Positions 11,356 to 37,928 of a DNA stretch of 64,000 bases are shown one piece after another. Origin of the DNA: Metaphire vulgaris. Lineage: Eukaryota > Annelida > Clitellata > Crassiclitellata > Megascolecidae. Position 1 is the first letter of the stretch. Every line of letters begins with the position of its first letter. The stretch covers positions 1,068,361 through 1,132,360 of the forward strand of contig CM030868.1 of assembly GCA_018105865.1 (NCBI GenBank), in the 5' to 3' direction. The notes under the pieces are model-generated. The model saw nothing but the letters and a program-made list of their open reading frames with translations. It had not been told where the DNA came from and did no database searches. The translations under genes and the position numbers were made by a program.

Positions 11356-11409
11356 TCTCTATCTATCTATCTATCTCTCTGTGTCTGTCTGTCAGTGTGT
11401 CTGTCTGTG

Positions 11410-11478
<69 letters not shown>

Positions 11479-11600
11479 TTCTCGGTTGCATCACTCGGTC
11501 GCGCTCTTTCTATCTGTCTGTTTCTGTCTATCTCTCTGCCTCTGTCTGTCTCTCAGTCGCTCTCTCTGTCTGTCTGTCTGTCTGTCTCTGTCTATCTCTA
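11356..11600. repeat. (TCTG)n / (TC)n microsatellite
   Basis: Long pyrimidine-rich tetranucleotide tract. The several overlapping ORFs here are repeat translations in three frames and are not genes. Confidence 0.9.
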
Positions 11601-11699
11601 TCTGCCGCCTCCTCGCCAAAAGCCCCGACTCTCAAGGTCTTTCATCTTTATATTCCGGTGTGTGCAGTCGCTTGCTTTACGGACGCCCCGATGTTAAAC

Positions 11700-11745
11700 A
11701 GTAATACCTCAGCTGCGGCGGACAGGCGGCCTACGGCGGCGGTCT

Positions 11746-11783
<38 letters not shown>

Positions 11784-12360
11784 AGAGAGTAGCATCTTTA
11801 CCCGTTTGGCCGAGATCGTCGTCGTCTTACTAAAACACACACACCGCGCACACACACACCGACCGCCGCCGCTCTGTGCAGTCAATACGGCGCGGATTGT
11901 GGCCCTGCCCAAGGCATCGGAACGGCCTGGCGATTTATCGCGTACCAGACTGCCACACGTCCCTCTCTCCCTCCCTCTCTCCCTCCTTCCCTCCCCTCAC
12001 CTCCCCTCAAGCCTAAAACGCCCACACCGTTGGCCTGGCTACGCTGCGCCGGCCGGTCGGCTGGTGGTGGGGCGGGGGCGGTGGGCGGTGGGGGGGGGGA
12101 ACGTACACACGGGTCCGGAACTGTTGGCGCATATTGAACCGCGTTTCTAGGAATCAACGACGCATCTCTTCCAGGTTGTCCGTCAGGACGGCGGCGGTGG
12201 TGGTGGTGGTGTGGTGTGGAACGGTAGAAGTGGGATCGACGCTGCTTGGTCCCCCCTCCCCCGGTCTGGAGGTGGCAGACTGACTGACTGACTGACTGAC
12301 TGACTGACTGACTGACTGACTGACTGACGGTGCCTTGGCAGAAACTGCCGACACATGTCA
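11700..12360. other. GC-rich block with (GGC)n and (GACT)n; possible promoter or 5' exon
   Basis: CpG-dense sequence in an AT-rich surrounding, with a GGC run at about 11745-11783 and a GACT run at about 12275-12327. It could be a CpG-island promoter or non-coding first exon of the gene starting at 18.4 kb. No ORF here has convincing protein character. 12361-13017 holds nothing recognisable. Confidence 0.35.
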
Positions 12361-13017
12361 GGAAGCTGTGTGCCTGTGTTCTTTATGGCGGCCGCGAAAG
12401 AGAACGGTCAAGCGGTTTTGATTTACGGGAGATGGCGGTTTGAAATTGTGGAAGATTGCAGGAGGTTGAGTGAAAATCAGGGTGAACGGTAGTTTGAAGG
12501 AATTATTCAGCCCCAACATTTAAAACTCTTTGTCTTGGATCTGTAAATCGAAACTGACGCTCTAATTGTGAACTTCTGGCAGTGTTGTTTTTTTGGTATT
12601 TTAAATCTCAGACAGTTGACGAGAAAATGACGCATAGCATTCGTCGAGAGATCTTGAAATTCTAACAGTTTTAGGGTCCGCTCTAAAATACAGGGAAACT
12701 CATTGTTCTATTCTATTTTATACTCAATGCAGGGACTGTCTTCACTCCAGCAGTGATGGGAGGCTGCTTGACCCCCCACCCCCACCCCAACTATTTTCTC
12801 AATCTCCATGTAAGAAATTTGAAGCAATTGCTTTGTAAAAGTAAAAGGAATCTCACAGACTTCAGATCCAAGGTCAGCAGTTTCCCTCGTGAGAAAGTTC
12901 AAGAATCGAAGACTAGCGGAAGAAAAAATACAGTAGAATCTCGCCTGAAGACAACACAGATTACAACGACAAACCGCTTGTGACGATGGCTTCGATGATT
13001 TCCATCATAGATCAGAC

Positions 13018-13100
13018 AAGTAAGTAAGTAAGCAAGCAAGTAGGCAAGAAAGTAGAATCTTTTGAATTCATATAGCGCTTTCGAAACCAGCACCGCAGTA
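13018..13100. repeat. Dispersed (TAAG)n-ATATAGCGC repeat
   Basis: An AAGTAAGTAAG-type lead followed by GAATTCATATAGCGCTTTCG. Relatives occur at about 25.87, 33.2, 29.8, 42.5 and 62.7 kb. Probably a short retroposon tail family. Confidence 0.55.
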
Positions 13101-13304
13101 TCGTAGGCGCTTAATTAAGTTCGAAATAGCCATATTCCAAAATGGTGGGTTTGGGATGGGTTCATGGGAGTGGGATGGGGTCATCCAAAACCCCAAAGAG
13201 TCGGGATATAGAGAGACGTGCTTTGCTTAGTAGACCCCACCAAGGACTTCTACATCGATCCATTGGCCCTACCGTAATTATTACGAGGCGGATACACTGG
13301 AGAG

Positions 13305-13384
13305 TTAACCCCTTAACCGTGTATTTAACTGTAACTCAATGTAAAATGGACGGATATATCCGGGATCCCCAGTTAAGGGGTTAA
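13305..13384 (+). mobile_element. 80-bp TTAA palindromic MITE, copy 3
   Basis: Near-consensus copy with TTAA at both ends and CCCCTTAAC/GTTAAGGGG inverted termini. Confidence 0.88.
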
Positions 13385-13741
13385 TGCAGGTACTTGTAGA
13401 TGTAGGTACAGTATGTGTGTACCTCGTTAGCGGCAGTAGCAGGTTGGGCACGTTCGGATCAGCGTAACCTTTACAATTAAGCGGTCGGGCAATACTTGTT
13501 TGGATTCGCGGCATATAGAGATACTTACTGATTAGTACCATATACGACGTGTGGCTGTGTCGTACCGATACAACTTGCGGCTATAATTCGTTGGATTTTG
13601 CGTCAAGAGTGAATGAACTGCGCTATTTGGAACTTGGCACTCCTCCTCCTCCTCCTCGTCCTCCTCCTCCTCCTCATCCTCAATCGTCGTCATCCCATCT
13701 ATCCACACACGGGCGTTCGTATCTTTCGGTAAAAACAAGGT

Positions 13742-13797
13742 CGGATGGATGGATGGATGAATGGATGGATGGATGGATGGATGGATGGATGGATGGA
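13742..13797. repeat. (GGAT)n microsatellite
   Basis: GGAT tetranucleotide run, preceded by (TCC)n at about 13639-13675. 13798-14333 shows only a short TA repeat at about 13922-13964. Confidence 0.9.
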
Positions 13798-13938
13798 GGT
13801 ACATCATCCAATGTTGTCACCTAGTTAGAGACTAGAGTATAGGCGCTTCTGCTTAGCACAGATTTAGGGTGTAAGTACAGTATTCTGCTAAGGCAACAAG
13901 CAAACATCTCTGTGGGCCCCATATTATATATATAAAAA

Positions 13939-13969
<31 letters not shown>

Positions 13970-14333
13970 GCGGTGTACAGAGCTGTTTGCTATAATATAA
14001 AAATAAATATAATATAATAAGTGTCAGGGTGAATAATATAAAGATAGATTCTTCTGTAGATTGTATAGCGCGAATGTCAGAAATTATAGCGTATCTAATC
14101 TGACGGCTCTGATTATCTCATTGAAGAAATAATTGCAAGTTTGCACTCATGCAGCGAAGTGCTGCAGTGATGAGAAAAATGTGCAGTTGTGTGTAGTCTG
14201 TTTAGTGCGTCGCGATGAAGTAATGAATTGAAGAAATTACGGTGAAAGCGGTTTAAAAACATGCATAACTAACTCTATATCATCATCGTTCAGCTGCTGT
14301 AACTGCAGTCGTGCAAGGTTAACATTCAGACAA

Positions 14334-14527
14334 CAGTGGCGTAGCCACGGGGGTTTGGGGTTAAAACCCTCCTTGGACAGCGGGAAAAATTTTTTTAATG
14401 TATTCCCATGCAATTTTTATTTTTTGAGGCGATTTTTGGCAATTTTTTGGGCGAAACCCCCCCCCTTGGCGGCTATTGACGAAATTTTTTTTCAAACCTC
14501 CTTCCGGAAATCCTGGCTACGCCACTG
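14334..14527. mobile_element. hAT-like MITE with 8-bp target duplication
   Basis: Ends CAGTGGCGTAGCCA and TGGCTACGCCACTG are flanked by identical TCAGACAA at 14326-14333 and 14528-14535. 194 bp, non-coding. Confidence 0.9.
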
Positions 14528-14623
14528 TCAGACAAGACTTCTTTCTATAACTCTATGCGATGTTAAGTGGTTTTGAAATCGTCATTTGTATACAGTGGAC
14601 CCATAAGCAGTAGCTTAACAAAT

Positions 14624-14792
14624 CAGTGTTTTATCCAGACTCCAGGCCTTTAGGGGGTTGACTTGGCTGGAGGGGAAGAGGTACACAGTTCAATGCAAAA
14701 ATTGTTTAGTGCTATGATTTTTGGGGGGTAATTTTGAGGGGGTTTTTTTTGGGGGGGGGTCTTCCCTCCTAACAGGCCTGTATAAAACACTG
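14624..14792. mobile_element. CAGTGTTTTATCC-type MITE
   Basis: Left end CAGTGTTTTATCCAG is mirrored by TATAAAACACTG. A relative lies at about 61.0-61.27 kb. CAG...CTG ends suggest a hAT-like element; the flanking duplication is decayed. 14793-15515 holds no supported gene. Confidence 0.6.
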
Positions 14793-15513
14793 TAACCAGG
14801 GTAGGGTCCAAATATACGGAGAAGGGGTCACGTCATCATCATTTACCGGTAAAAAGTTTCAGACGAGCAAACGTAAAAACGTCACCAGGGAATTCTTTGC
14901 AAATGCACGCATTCCCTTCGATCGTTATATACCTGCCCCCACATTTCTAAACAACGGTGCTGCACAGATTCTACGAACAGAATAGAAACCCCGCCAGAAT
15001 AGGGTGCCCACCCCAAGCCCTTTCGTGGCTAACCCAATGCCCTGACGATGACTACTTTACTTTTGAACCCAATTTAGTTGCTGTCAAGAATGCAGCCCCG
15101 TTGGGGTGTCTGGTAGTGATACGGGTGTGCGCCCGACATGTCTCGGTTTCCATCTAGGGCTTGTTTTGTGGAAACATTAGAAGGCGGAATAATTTACAAA
15201 TGTAAAAATTCTGCCAAGACACATTCTGTATGTTAAAAAAATCGACCTAACCGTTAGCACGTCAGAGGTTCATCAATTTAAATTTTTCTGCCGAGACTGT
15301 ATCGGATATGCACGCATTTCTAAAAGAACTGCACAGACAAGATAAACCAGCACGCGGCTGTATGTTGTGTGTGTCAATTTGTCTTCAGCATTTTAAAAAA
15401 CAATTATGTGCTTCTAGTTGCAGCTCTTTTGAACTGAAACAGTTAAAATAAAACGCTGTACAAGATCTGTGATTGAACTCACGGTGATGAATAACTCTTG
15501 GCAAAATTGTTGA

Positions 15514-15515
<2 letters not shown>

Positions 15516-15581
<66 letters not shown>

Positions 15582-16020
15582 GCTGATATGGTATCTTACA
15601 AGAAACAGTATCACAGAAGTGTTTTTGTATATGACACTGTGTAATATTCATTTCAGAAATGGAAATATGTTGGATTTTATTTTTTAAATGAGATCCTGCC
15701 AGAAAGTTGGGCATAAAAGGAACGCAGAACCCCAAAATTCCGTGAACTGGGACATTGGACAGTAATTTCTCCATTAGAACATAATCGGTTGATACAGTGA
15801 ACGCTACATGGACTGTTGTAGGCTATTCAACTGCGCCTCTTATGTCTTTTTCGTTTTCCTTCGCCTTTGAAGGAATGTCATTTTTAAAATATCAGAGACT
15901 GTCAAGATCGAGGTCAAGTATATATATATATTGGACGTGGAGGGCATTTGGACGCGGTGAGCATACTTAGCTCCTAAACCACTTAAAATCACATTATTAT
16001 TGTTATTATTGTTGTTGTTG

Positions 16021-16101
<81 letters not shown>

Positions 16102-16265
16102 GAGAGAGAGAGAGAGACTGTTTGTTTGCTTACTTACTTTCGCCAATGGTTCCTGGTTGCAATTTCCAAATGAGCTTCAATTCAATCCATCGAGAGTTGG
16201 AAGAGACAGACAGACAGACATACAGACAGACATACCTACATAGATACATACAGACAGACAGACAG
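15516..16265. repeat. (ATT)n runs and (CAGA)n
   Basis: (ATT)n at 15516-15580 and 15990-16100 and a CAGA/CATA run at about 16205-16265. No gene between them. Confidence 0.85.
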
Positions 16266-16383
16266 AAAGCGATGGATCGAACAAGAAAAGAGAGAAGAAT
16301 GAGAAGAGGAAGAAGGAGAAGGGGAGTAAAAAAAAGAAGAGAGCCGAAGCAGTAGGCAAATGAGAGAAGTGGAAACTTAAGCA

Positions 16384-17030
16384 GTGTGTGTGTGTGTGTG
16401 TGTATGGTGTGTGGAGGGGAGGAAGGACCATCGAGAGGGGAGGGAGAGTGGGGATGGGGAGGGGCGGTGGAGGAAGAAGGACTCCGCCGGTGGTTGCGAT
16501 GGCGACAGCGCCGACGACGACAAAAATCCCGCTCGGTTATCCAGATCAGTTATATTGATTTATTCCGTGACACTGAGACGGCGACGACGACGGCGCTGTT
16601 CCTGCGGCCGCCTTCCTCCATCCTCCCTCCGCCGGCGTCTGACTCAGCCGCCGCTCCCTCGTCTCCCGCCTCGTCACCCCCCTCCCTCCCCCCACCCTCG
16701 CCGCCGACACCGGTTCCCCTCGACCGCTTACTTGAGAACCGGCGTACTGTCGCGCACGCCAGCCTCCCTCCCTCTCTCCCTCCCTCCCTGCCAGGCATCC
16801 GAGTGTCCGTCATGGATTGAACGTCGTCGTACTTACCCCCCGCCCCGTCTTTTCCCCCTTTCCCCCTCGTTTACCGCCGGGAATGTCGGTCGGTGTCTCC
16901 TTCGTGGGTGCCTCTTTGCCTCTCTGTCTCTGTCTCTGTCTCTCTCTGTCTGTCTCTCTTTCTCTCTCTGCCCGGTTGGTTAGTCGCCCCGTGCCTTCCC
17001 CCTCCCCTCCTCCTTTGGGGCTGTGACAGT
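16384..17030. other. GC-rich block; possible CpG-island promoter or 5' exon
   Basis: After a (GT)n run the sequence turns CpG- and C-rich for about 600 bp, with long polypyrimidine stretches. Its three overlapping ORFs are compositionally biased and unconvincing. It lies 1.4 kb upstream of the first coding exon of the R3HDM gene, whose acceptor implies an upstream non-coding exon, so promoter function is plausible. Confidence 0.35.
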
Positions 17031-17108
17031 CATTTGCAGAGCGGTGCTGCATTACCGTATTCTTTTGAGTTGTGGCCAGTTTTCGTGGTCTGGGTTTTAT
17101 ATGGTCTG

Positions 17109-17109
<1 letters not shown>

Positions 17110-17184
<75 letters not shown>
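17110..17184. repeat. (TA)n-(GA)n compound microsatellite
   Basis: TA run followed directly by GA run. Confidence 0.92.
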
Positions 17185-17186
<2 letters not shown>

Positions 17187-17304
17187 CAGTGGCGAGCAAT
17201 CGACTGAATTGAACAATTTTTGAGAAATGTTTCGGGGGTGAGACATTTAGAACATTTCTGTTGCTGTCGCTATTGTCTTAAAATTAAAATGTACGTGCAG
17301 CTTT

Positions 17305-17500
17305 CAGTGGCGTGGCCAGGGCTCCCAAATAGGGGGGCATTGATATTTTCGGGTAAAAAGTATCCAAAAAAGATCGTCAAAGAGTTCGTTGCATATTCTC
17401 TTTAAGAGGAGATGACCTTTTTTTGCTTGTCAAGATTTTTTCGAAGTTGGTCACGGGGTCAAAACCAACCCCCGTTCCGGAAATCCTGGCTACGCCACTG
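17305..17500. mobile_element. hAT-like MITE of the GTGGCGTAGCC family
   Basis: Ends CAGTGGCGTGGCCAGG and CCTGGCTACGCCACTG. No clear flanking duplication survives. Confidence 0.75.
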
Positions 17501-17650
17501 GCGATGGGAATTATTGTTGCGATAGATTTCAGTACTTTTAAGGCAGTTTAAATGCCTGATAGGATACCATTGTTCAAATAACATTTCGGCATTCTTTGAT
17601 CGTTCTTGGCGATAACAAGTTTTAGACAGATTGGCGAAGAGGGATTTCAC

Positions 17651-17652
<2 letters not shown>

Positions 17653-17713
<61 letters not shown>
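17653..17713. repeat. (TA)n microsatellite
   Basis: About 60 bp of pure TA. Fragments of other hAT-like elements (GTGGCGGCTCCAGG) follow at about 17868-18060. Confidence 0.92.
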
Positions 17714-17715
<2 letters not shown>

Positions 17716-18199
17716 ATAATCCACACATGCAAGATGGATGGACGCTCGAGACTTGGCGGTTTTCTGACTGGCTTTTTGACTGTCCTTCTAAACTGCTTTC
17801 CCTCAGATGACTGATGCTGCTGTGAAGACTGCTTCTCTTGCTGGCAAACTCCTCTTAGTATCTGTGGCGGCTCCAGGATTTGGAAAGTGGGGTGATGACA
17901 ACTTCTAACCAGGGGCAACTATTTTTTCATAAACATGGACTCGTCAAGTTGCTCAGAATGAGTGCAGTAACGTACAGAGGGCCACTGCGGATGGGGGAGG
18001 GGGCAGGTATTCAATAGGGGAGCATGAGCCCCCCCCCGGGCGCCCTCCCTAGAAATAACCCTGGTTTTAACGTACCGCAATGTACGTACTCTATTTTACC
18101 AACCCGCTAAGTACGTTCTAATGAAGTTCTACTGTATGTCAAAGAGACGTTTGAACGAGACGAAAGGCGAACACTAATGATGTTCTGATGTTTGGAATA

Positions 18200-18390
18200 C
18201 AGTGGATCCCACTTAATCGCACACCGCTTAATTGCATAACCCGCATAATCGCATAACGACATAAAAACCCGAACCAGTGTTTTGTGTATCAGACTATTTG
18301 TGTATCAGACTAACTGGGCTATTCGCATAGCCCAGTTAATCGCATAAGCAAGGCTTGCACGGCACCTACGCAATTAAACGGGTTTCACTG
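18200..18390. mobile_element. pogo/Tigger-like MITE abutting an exon acceptor
   Basis: TA-flanked element with left end CAGTGGATCCCACTTAAT and right end ATTAAACGGGTTTCACTG. It ends 18 nt before the splice acceptor of the first coding R3HDM exon. The branch-point-like TTCTAAC lies in those 18 nt. Confidence 0.75.
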
Positions 18391-18417
18391 TATTGTGTTC
18401 TAACTCAGGACCTTAAT

Positions 18418-32649
<14,232 letters not shown>

Positions 32650-33061
32650 GTGAGAGTTTGTGTAACTTCTCTCGCTTTCCCTCTCTCCCTCCCCTCTCTC
32701 CCCTCCCTTCTCTCCCTCTCTTCATGTTCCTCTCCCTCTCTCTCTTTATCTCGCCCTCTCTCTCATTCTCTCGTTCTTTCTGTCTATGTCTAGGTCTCTG
32801 TTTCTGTCTGTCTTGTATCTCTCTGCATGCTTTCCCTCTTTCTGTCTCTATCTATCTGTCTGTCTGTCTCTGTGTCTGTCTGTCTGCCTCTCTGTTCTGA
32901 ATCTTCCATCGATAAAGCGTCTTAATATAATGCACTAGTCATCGACCTAAAGAATGTCGTAAAGTTGGTGGGCAATGTAAGAGAGAGAGAGAGAGGACTG
33001 AACCCAGGTTCATCTAAGACACGGGATTTCCAAATTGCAGGTTTTTGTAAAGCTTATGCAA
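32650..33061. repeat. Pyrimidine-rich (TCTC/TCTG) tract
   Basis: Simple pyrimidine repeats at about 32670-32895, then a short (GA)n. No coding signal. Confidence 0.8.
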
Positions 33062-33141
33062 TTAACCCCTTAACTGGGGATCCCGGATATATCTGTCCAT
33101 TTTACATTGTGTTACAGTTAAATACACGGTTAAGGGGTTAA
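33062..33141 (-). mobile_element. 80-bp TTAA palindromic MITE, copy 6
   Basis: Near-consensus inverted copy. A (TAAG)n-type repeat follows at about 33190-33260. Confidence 0.88.
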
Positions 33142-33398
33142 TAATAATGCTTCTCAGTGAAATTTATGATACGTCCGTTCTGCTGTTATAGGATCTGTAA
33201 GTAAATAAGTAAGTAAAATCTCGTGAATTTTGCACAGGACTTTCGAAAATAGTACTCTTTTTAGACGCTTTTTTAAAAAAAATCTTACTGCGCTGTTTTG
33301 CAAAATAATTAGGATTTTATATTTCTCGATTTGTCTTCCTTTGTGTTTTTTTCGAGGCTTGGATAGGAATTTTCTGTGATCTTCGACGCACAAAGCAG

Positions 33399-33615
33399 CT
33401 CGATCTCATTGGCCGAACATTCTTGGAACGGCCCGGATGGGATGACGTCATCTGCATCCCCCCCGCCAGGGCTGTTCCGAGAGAAGTGCTTGTTGCACGG
33501 TCGCTGCGTCGTCGTCGATGATGTCATCGCCTGCGCGTTCGTGACGTCACTTCCCTTCGCTCTATGCAGCAGCGTATATGCATTTCCAGATCACATGACC
33601 TGTGCATTAGTATAA
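33399..33615 (+). CDS. Possible 3'-terminal R3HDM exon
   Basis: The frame reached after acceptor CACAAAGCAG continues phase 2 from exon 14 and runs about 72 codons to a stop (starts SISLAEHSWNGPDGMTSS). It contains two CRE-like TGACGTCA sites at 33443 and 33542. No family similarity recognised, so this is only a candidate. Confidence 0.2.
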
Positions 33616-34079
33616 TTATTATTGTTGTTTGGGCTACGTCTTGACGCACAAAGGCTTTAAAATGGGAAGTTTTATATCTCGCAGACAGTTAACCGAAATT
33701 AAAATCTTTGCGAATAAACGGTTAGGAGCTATGAGTACGGGATGTGAATTGGATATCCAGTGGCAGTTGACCTTTGGTGACCTCTGGTGACCTGGATGAT
33801 CTTTCCGGTTCGACCTGGATCCAAATCGGATAGGATTTAGCGCGCCATCGGTCGATGTCCTAGGCATTGCGATCAACTGTCGTTAAATGATTAATGATGA
33901 TATACTGTTGACTTAGGAATTATTATTATTATTACAGGTTGTAGTAATTTTTTTACTGTAAATGGACTCGCATGACAAGAAAAAAACTAACATTGCTTCA
34001 AACTCAACGTTTTCTGTTTTTTCTATCAGAAGTTTATTTATTTGTCGGTATTCGAAATAATATTCCCTGTCCACGCACA

Positions 34080-34262
34080 GACATTGTGACAACAGACAAA
34101 GAGGAAGAGGAAGACCCACATTAAAGTGGATGGATAACATCAAAGATAAAGATATCAAATCCCAAAAGATAAATGAAAAGTTTTGTGTCTAGCAATGAGC
34201 TGGCAGAAAGCAACTATGATGATGATGATGAAATGATGATGATGATGATGATGATGATGACG
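34080..34262 (+). mobile_element. 3' remnant of an RTE-like LINE
   Basis: Encodes RQRGRGRPTLKWMDNIKDKD, like the basic C-terminal end of many non-LTR retrotransposon polyproteins, followed by a stop and a (GAT)n tail at 34217-34261, typical of RTE-clade elements. Confidence 0.5.
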
Positions 34263-34357
34263 CACAGACATTACGTTCTGTGATAACATCCCATCGAGGC
34301 AGCCTATGATAATCGAAACGACGCTCTGTGCTTTCCATAATTTCCTCTCCAGATGCA

Positions 34358-34437
34358 TTAACCCCTTAACTGGGGATCCCGGATATATCTGTCCATTTTA
34401 TATTGAGTTACAGTTAAATGCACGGTTAAGGGGTTAA
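34358..34437 (-). mobile_element. 80-bp TTAA palindromic MITE, copy 7
   Basis: Near-consensus inverted copy. Confidence 0.88.
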
Positions 34438-34577
34438 AGAATTCTGGTGATAGCCCACACCACCCCTTAACCACTCTAAACATTACCACTACTGATCCCA
34501 GCCAGAAACCGTGAGTCGGGGGTGGGGGGGGTGGGAGGGCGAGTGTATGACACACACTGTACGTTCGTGAATGTAGG

Positions 34578-34750
34578 CAGGGATATTTCTAGGATTGTGA
34601 GTTTGGAGGGGGGAGGTGTCGACCTCAAATTGGGGGTGTCCGGACCTAATTAGTATGCATTTTGTATGCATACCATTGTCGCACTACCAAATTTGGGGGT
34701 GTCGACCTCAAATTGGGCGGAGGGGTGTTGGGGGTGTAAAAATATCCCTG
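34578..34750. mobile_element. CAGGGATATTT-type MITE with exact 8-bp duplication
   Basis: Ends CAGGGATATTTCTAGGATT and AAAAATATCCCTG, flanked by AATGTAGG at 34570-34577 and 34751-34758. 34860-35598 beyond it has no recognisable gene. Confidence 0.88.
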
Positions 34751-35598
34751 AATGTAGGCCTACTTCTTAACGACCTTCTTCTTTTTGCTTTCAACACTGC
34801 GCACCGAATGAACGTGCTACTGGCGCTGGTGGATTGCTATAGAAGCTTTTAAACCATTAGCGCCAATCATCGCGAAAACCGTTCTAACGGTACAAATGCA
34901 GAGGCGCTATTTGGCTTGTGTCTCTATACTGGGTTTCCGGTAATCGTACAAACAATATGCAACAATTTTCATCGATTAGGCCTTGGCCGACGATTCTCCA
35001 GTGCGAAATGCGCCGATTTGTTTGGACGTTGTCCGTAAAAACCACAAAAAGTGGTAGAAACATACGTCGAAAAAACAACTCGCGTCTACGGGTTTCTACG
35101 ACGTTTTCACTTACTCGTCTACGGCGATTTTCAGAGTATCGATGATGAAAAATGCAGATCGGTTTCAGTTGTCCCCCTCCCCTCCCCTCCCCTCTACTTG
35201 TGCGGGATCACCCTCGCCCCACTCCGCCCCAATTATCGACGGACAGTGAGGTAAAAGTGTTGAAACTAATCGAAGCCACGCAGTATAGGTTTTCGCCTTA
35301 TCTTACAGGGCTTCGAAACATCTCCCGTTATTGCGAATTCGGGAAGTCGTGGATGCTTGCACGGACCCTGCTTTACCCGTACCGCTGACGCTAGAAGGGT
35401 TTGACTGTACCTTTGAAACGCATCGGGGAAACGACGGAGACACAATGGCACTGACACAAACAGCTTAAAGAACCTGGAGCAAAACGCGTTCTTTGAAAAA
35501 ATATATATAGACCCTGGCGCTACATCATCCGGTGATATTATTCGAAACCGCAGCTGCCTGGTTCGAGCGAATCTATTTGCGAATTCCGGATGAGATAC

Positions 35599-35988
35599 AG
35601 TAGAGCTTCGTTATTACGTATACTTAACGGGTCTGTAAAATTGTGCACGTTATATCCGAGCAGGGATATTCTACACCCCCTAACACCCGCCCCCTCAACA
35701 CTACCCCACCCCAATTTGAGACCGACACCTCCAACGCCCCCCCGCCAATATCAGCTATGGGATGACCTTTTTTGCTTGTCAGACTTTTTTGTCAGGGGAC
35801 CCCGGAATTTGCGGACACCCCCCCCGAAATTGATAATCCTATAAATAACCGTGCATCCGAGGTACAGTACGTTATATCCGAAACCGTTCAATATTACGGT
35901 AACGCATTTCACGGGACCTTGCATTGCACTACTTTATAAAAGGGGATTCGTGTCATAACCGAGTCCGTTATAACGAAGTTCTACTGTA
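35599..35988. mobile_element. GTTATAACG-type MITE interrupted by a second MITE
   Basis: Outer element starts CAGTAGAGCTTCGTTATTAC and ends GTTATAACGAAGTTCTACTG. It is split at TATATCCGAG by a CAGGGATATTCTACACC element (35661-35853) with flanks TATCCGAG and CATCCGAG. Confidence 0.85.
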
Positions 35989-36217
35989 GAAGTTTTTGCC
36001 GGCGTGTTCAAGATATTAGGTTGGGTTTCTTCAGCAGCCGAGAAGGAAAGACGATCACGACGCTGTCTTGTAATCCGCTTCAGGTGAATTTGCGCTTGGT
36101 CTTAGCTGGCGCTACAGCAGCTAGACGATTGCACACCTGTTGTCTTTTCCAGTCCACTTAGACAGTCCTGGGATTAGAAGATTCTCAGTTATCCATTAAT
36201 GACGCCACAAGATGGCA

Positions 36218-36430
<213 letters not shown>

Positions 36431-36755
36431 CTAGTAGCTAATAGTAGTAGCAGTAAGCAAGCCAGCCTAACGCAAATTTTGGCTGAAGTCTTAATTAAGT
36501 TAAAGCGGGTCGTAAAGATAATAGCAGCGACATGTTATCGTTAACTGTTTGTCTTTTCCATTTCTTGTTTTTTCTATAATTTCCGTTTTTCTTTTTCTAA
36601 ATTCATGATTTCTATAAATGGTTTCTAAAACGTGAGTCTGAAAAGGTCAGCGTATGACTTGATGATGGCACGTGACAAACAAAAATCGTCGATTTCTATT
36701 CTCAGACTAAATGACAGTTTCATATCTGTTTAGATTTACAGCGTGGAGTCAGTAG

Positions 36756-36926
36756 CAGGGCGTAGCCAGGAATTTGATTGGGGGGGGGGGTATAATGGGA
36801 GGAGATATAAATCTTTAAAAACTTTGAAAATCTTAAAAACACATTAAAATTGTTAAGATAGTCTGACTTTTTGGTGTATATATATATATATATATATATC
36901 GATATACCCCCGTCGCTACGCCCCTG
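36756..36926. mobile_element. hAT-like MITE with exact 8-bp duplication
   Basis: Ends CAGGGCGTAGCCAGG and GTCGCTACGCCCCTG, flanked by GTCAGTAG (36748-36755 and 36927-36934). Confidence 0.9.
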
Positions 36927-37018
36927 GTCAGTAGTTCGGTGAATTTATATAGCGCCATGAGGCTTGACAATTAATTTTCTGTGAGAACTGTTTCGTTTGG
37001 ACAGGTGCACCATTTCTA

Positions 37019-37092
37019 CAGGGTGGCGCAAAAAACCGGACTAGTCACATTTAGGTTTGCATTTAATATAGTCCGTTTTTTGCGCCACCCTG
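37019..37092. mobile_element. Mariner-like palindromic MITE, copy 2
   Basis: CAGGGTGGCGCAAAAAACC with mirrored GTTTTTTGCGCCACCCTG, TA-flanked, opposite in orientation to copy 1. Confidence 0.85.
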
Positions 37093-37505
37093 TACGGTTG
37101 TAGAGAATGCGTATCGCACTGAAAGACTCGAACTGACGGGTGGATTGAAAATAATAACGACAATAACAGAGGCTATAGTCACAAAGATATGCATACCAGG
37201 AAGTGGGTCGATTTATATAGCGTACTCTATCCGATGCATTGTGCCGGAAGATTAATGAGCTGCGGGTAAATTTGTTTTAGCAGAAATAAAAAGCATCGGG
37301 TAGAATAAGGAACCATTTACCCGTGCATAAGATGATAATCAATCGGGTGAAACCTTTCGGTGCAATTTAATAAGGCTTCTGATAATACCGGAAGTAGGTG
37401 AATCCGATCACGTGATTAATTCTATTTTCCGCTTCCTGCCTTTATTCTAAACGCACTCCCTGTATGTAACATTCACCCCTCCCACCTTCTGTCTTTCTCT
37501 GAGTT

Positions 37506-37763
37506 ATGACAACAGCAACAACGAGACAATACCAGTGGCAACAACGACGACGACGACAACAACAACAGTTGCAACAACAGTTGCAACAGGATAACAACGA
37601 AGAGATCGCGCATCAGGAGGATGCAAATCGTTGCTTGGCGATGCGTCACGTGTCCACTCCGTCATCATTTCGATGTGACGTCACACGTCCTCTATGGTCG
37701 AGTCATATATGTAACCAGGTCGGGTCAAGTTCTGGTCAGTTGGTAGTTTTCGACCAACGATGA
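37506..37763 (+). CDS. Unassigned Gln-rich ORF, possible exon
   Basis: 85 codons, Gln/Arg-rich at first (YQWQQRRRRQQQQLQQQLQQ) then mixed. It follows a pyrimidine-rich CTTTCTCTGAG that could be an acceptor. Not recognised; could be simple sequence or a 3' R3HDM exon. Confidence 0.22.
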   Translation: MTTATTRQYQWQQRRRRQQQQLQQQLQQDNNEEIAHQEDANRCLAMRHVSTPSSFRCDVTRPLWSSHICNQVGSSSGQLVVFDQR

Positions 37764-37884
37764 CGTCACGTTCTTAAAAGCGAACTCAAAAATAGACGCA
37801 CCGTCTCAAGAACACGGATAAATTTTGCAGTCGGCGAAAATACTTTTATCTGCGGATAATAATTAATTAGCTTAAATGATAATG

Positions 37885-37928
<44 letters not shown>

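Noticed and set aside
11184..11792. Overlapping long ORFs over (TCTG)n
   Set aside because: All three frames are open because the repeat lacks stops; the products are Cys/Leu/Ser/Val simple sequence with no splice or start support.
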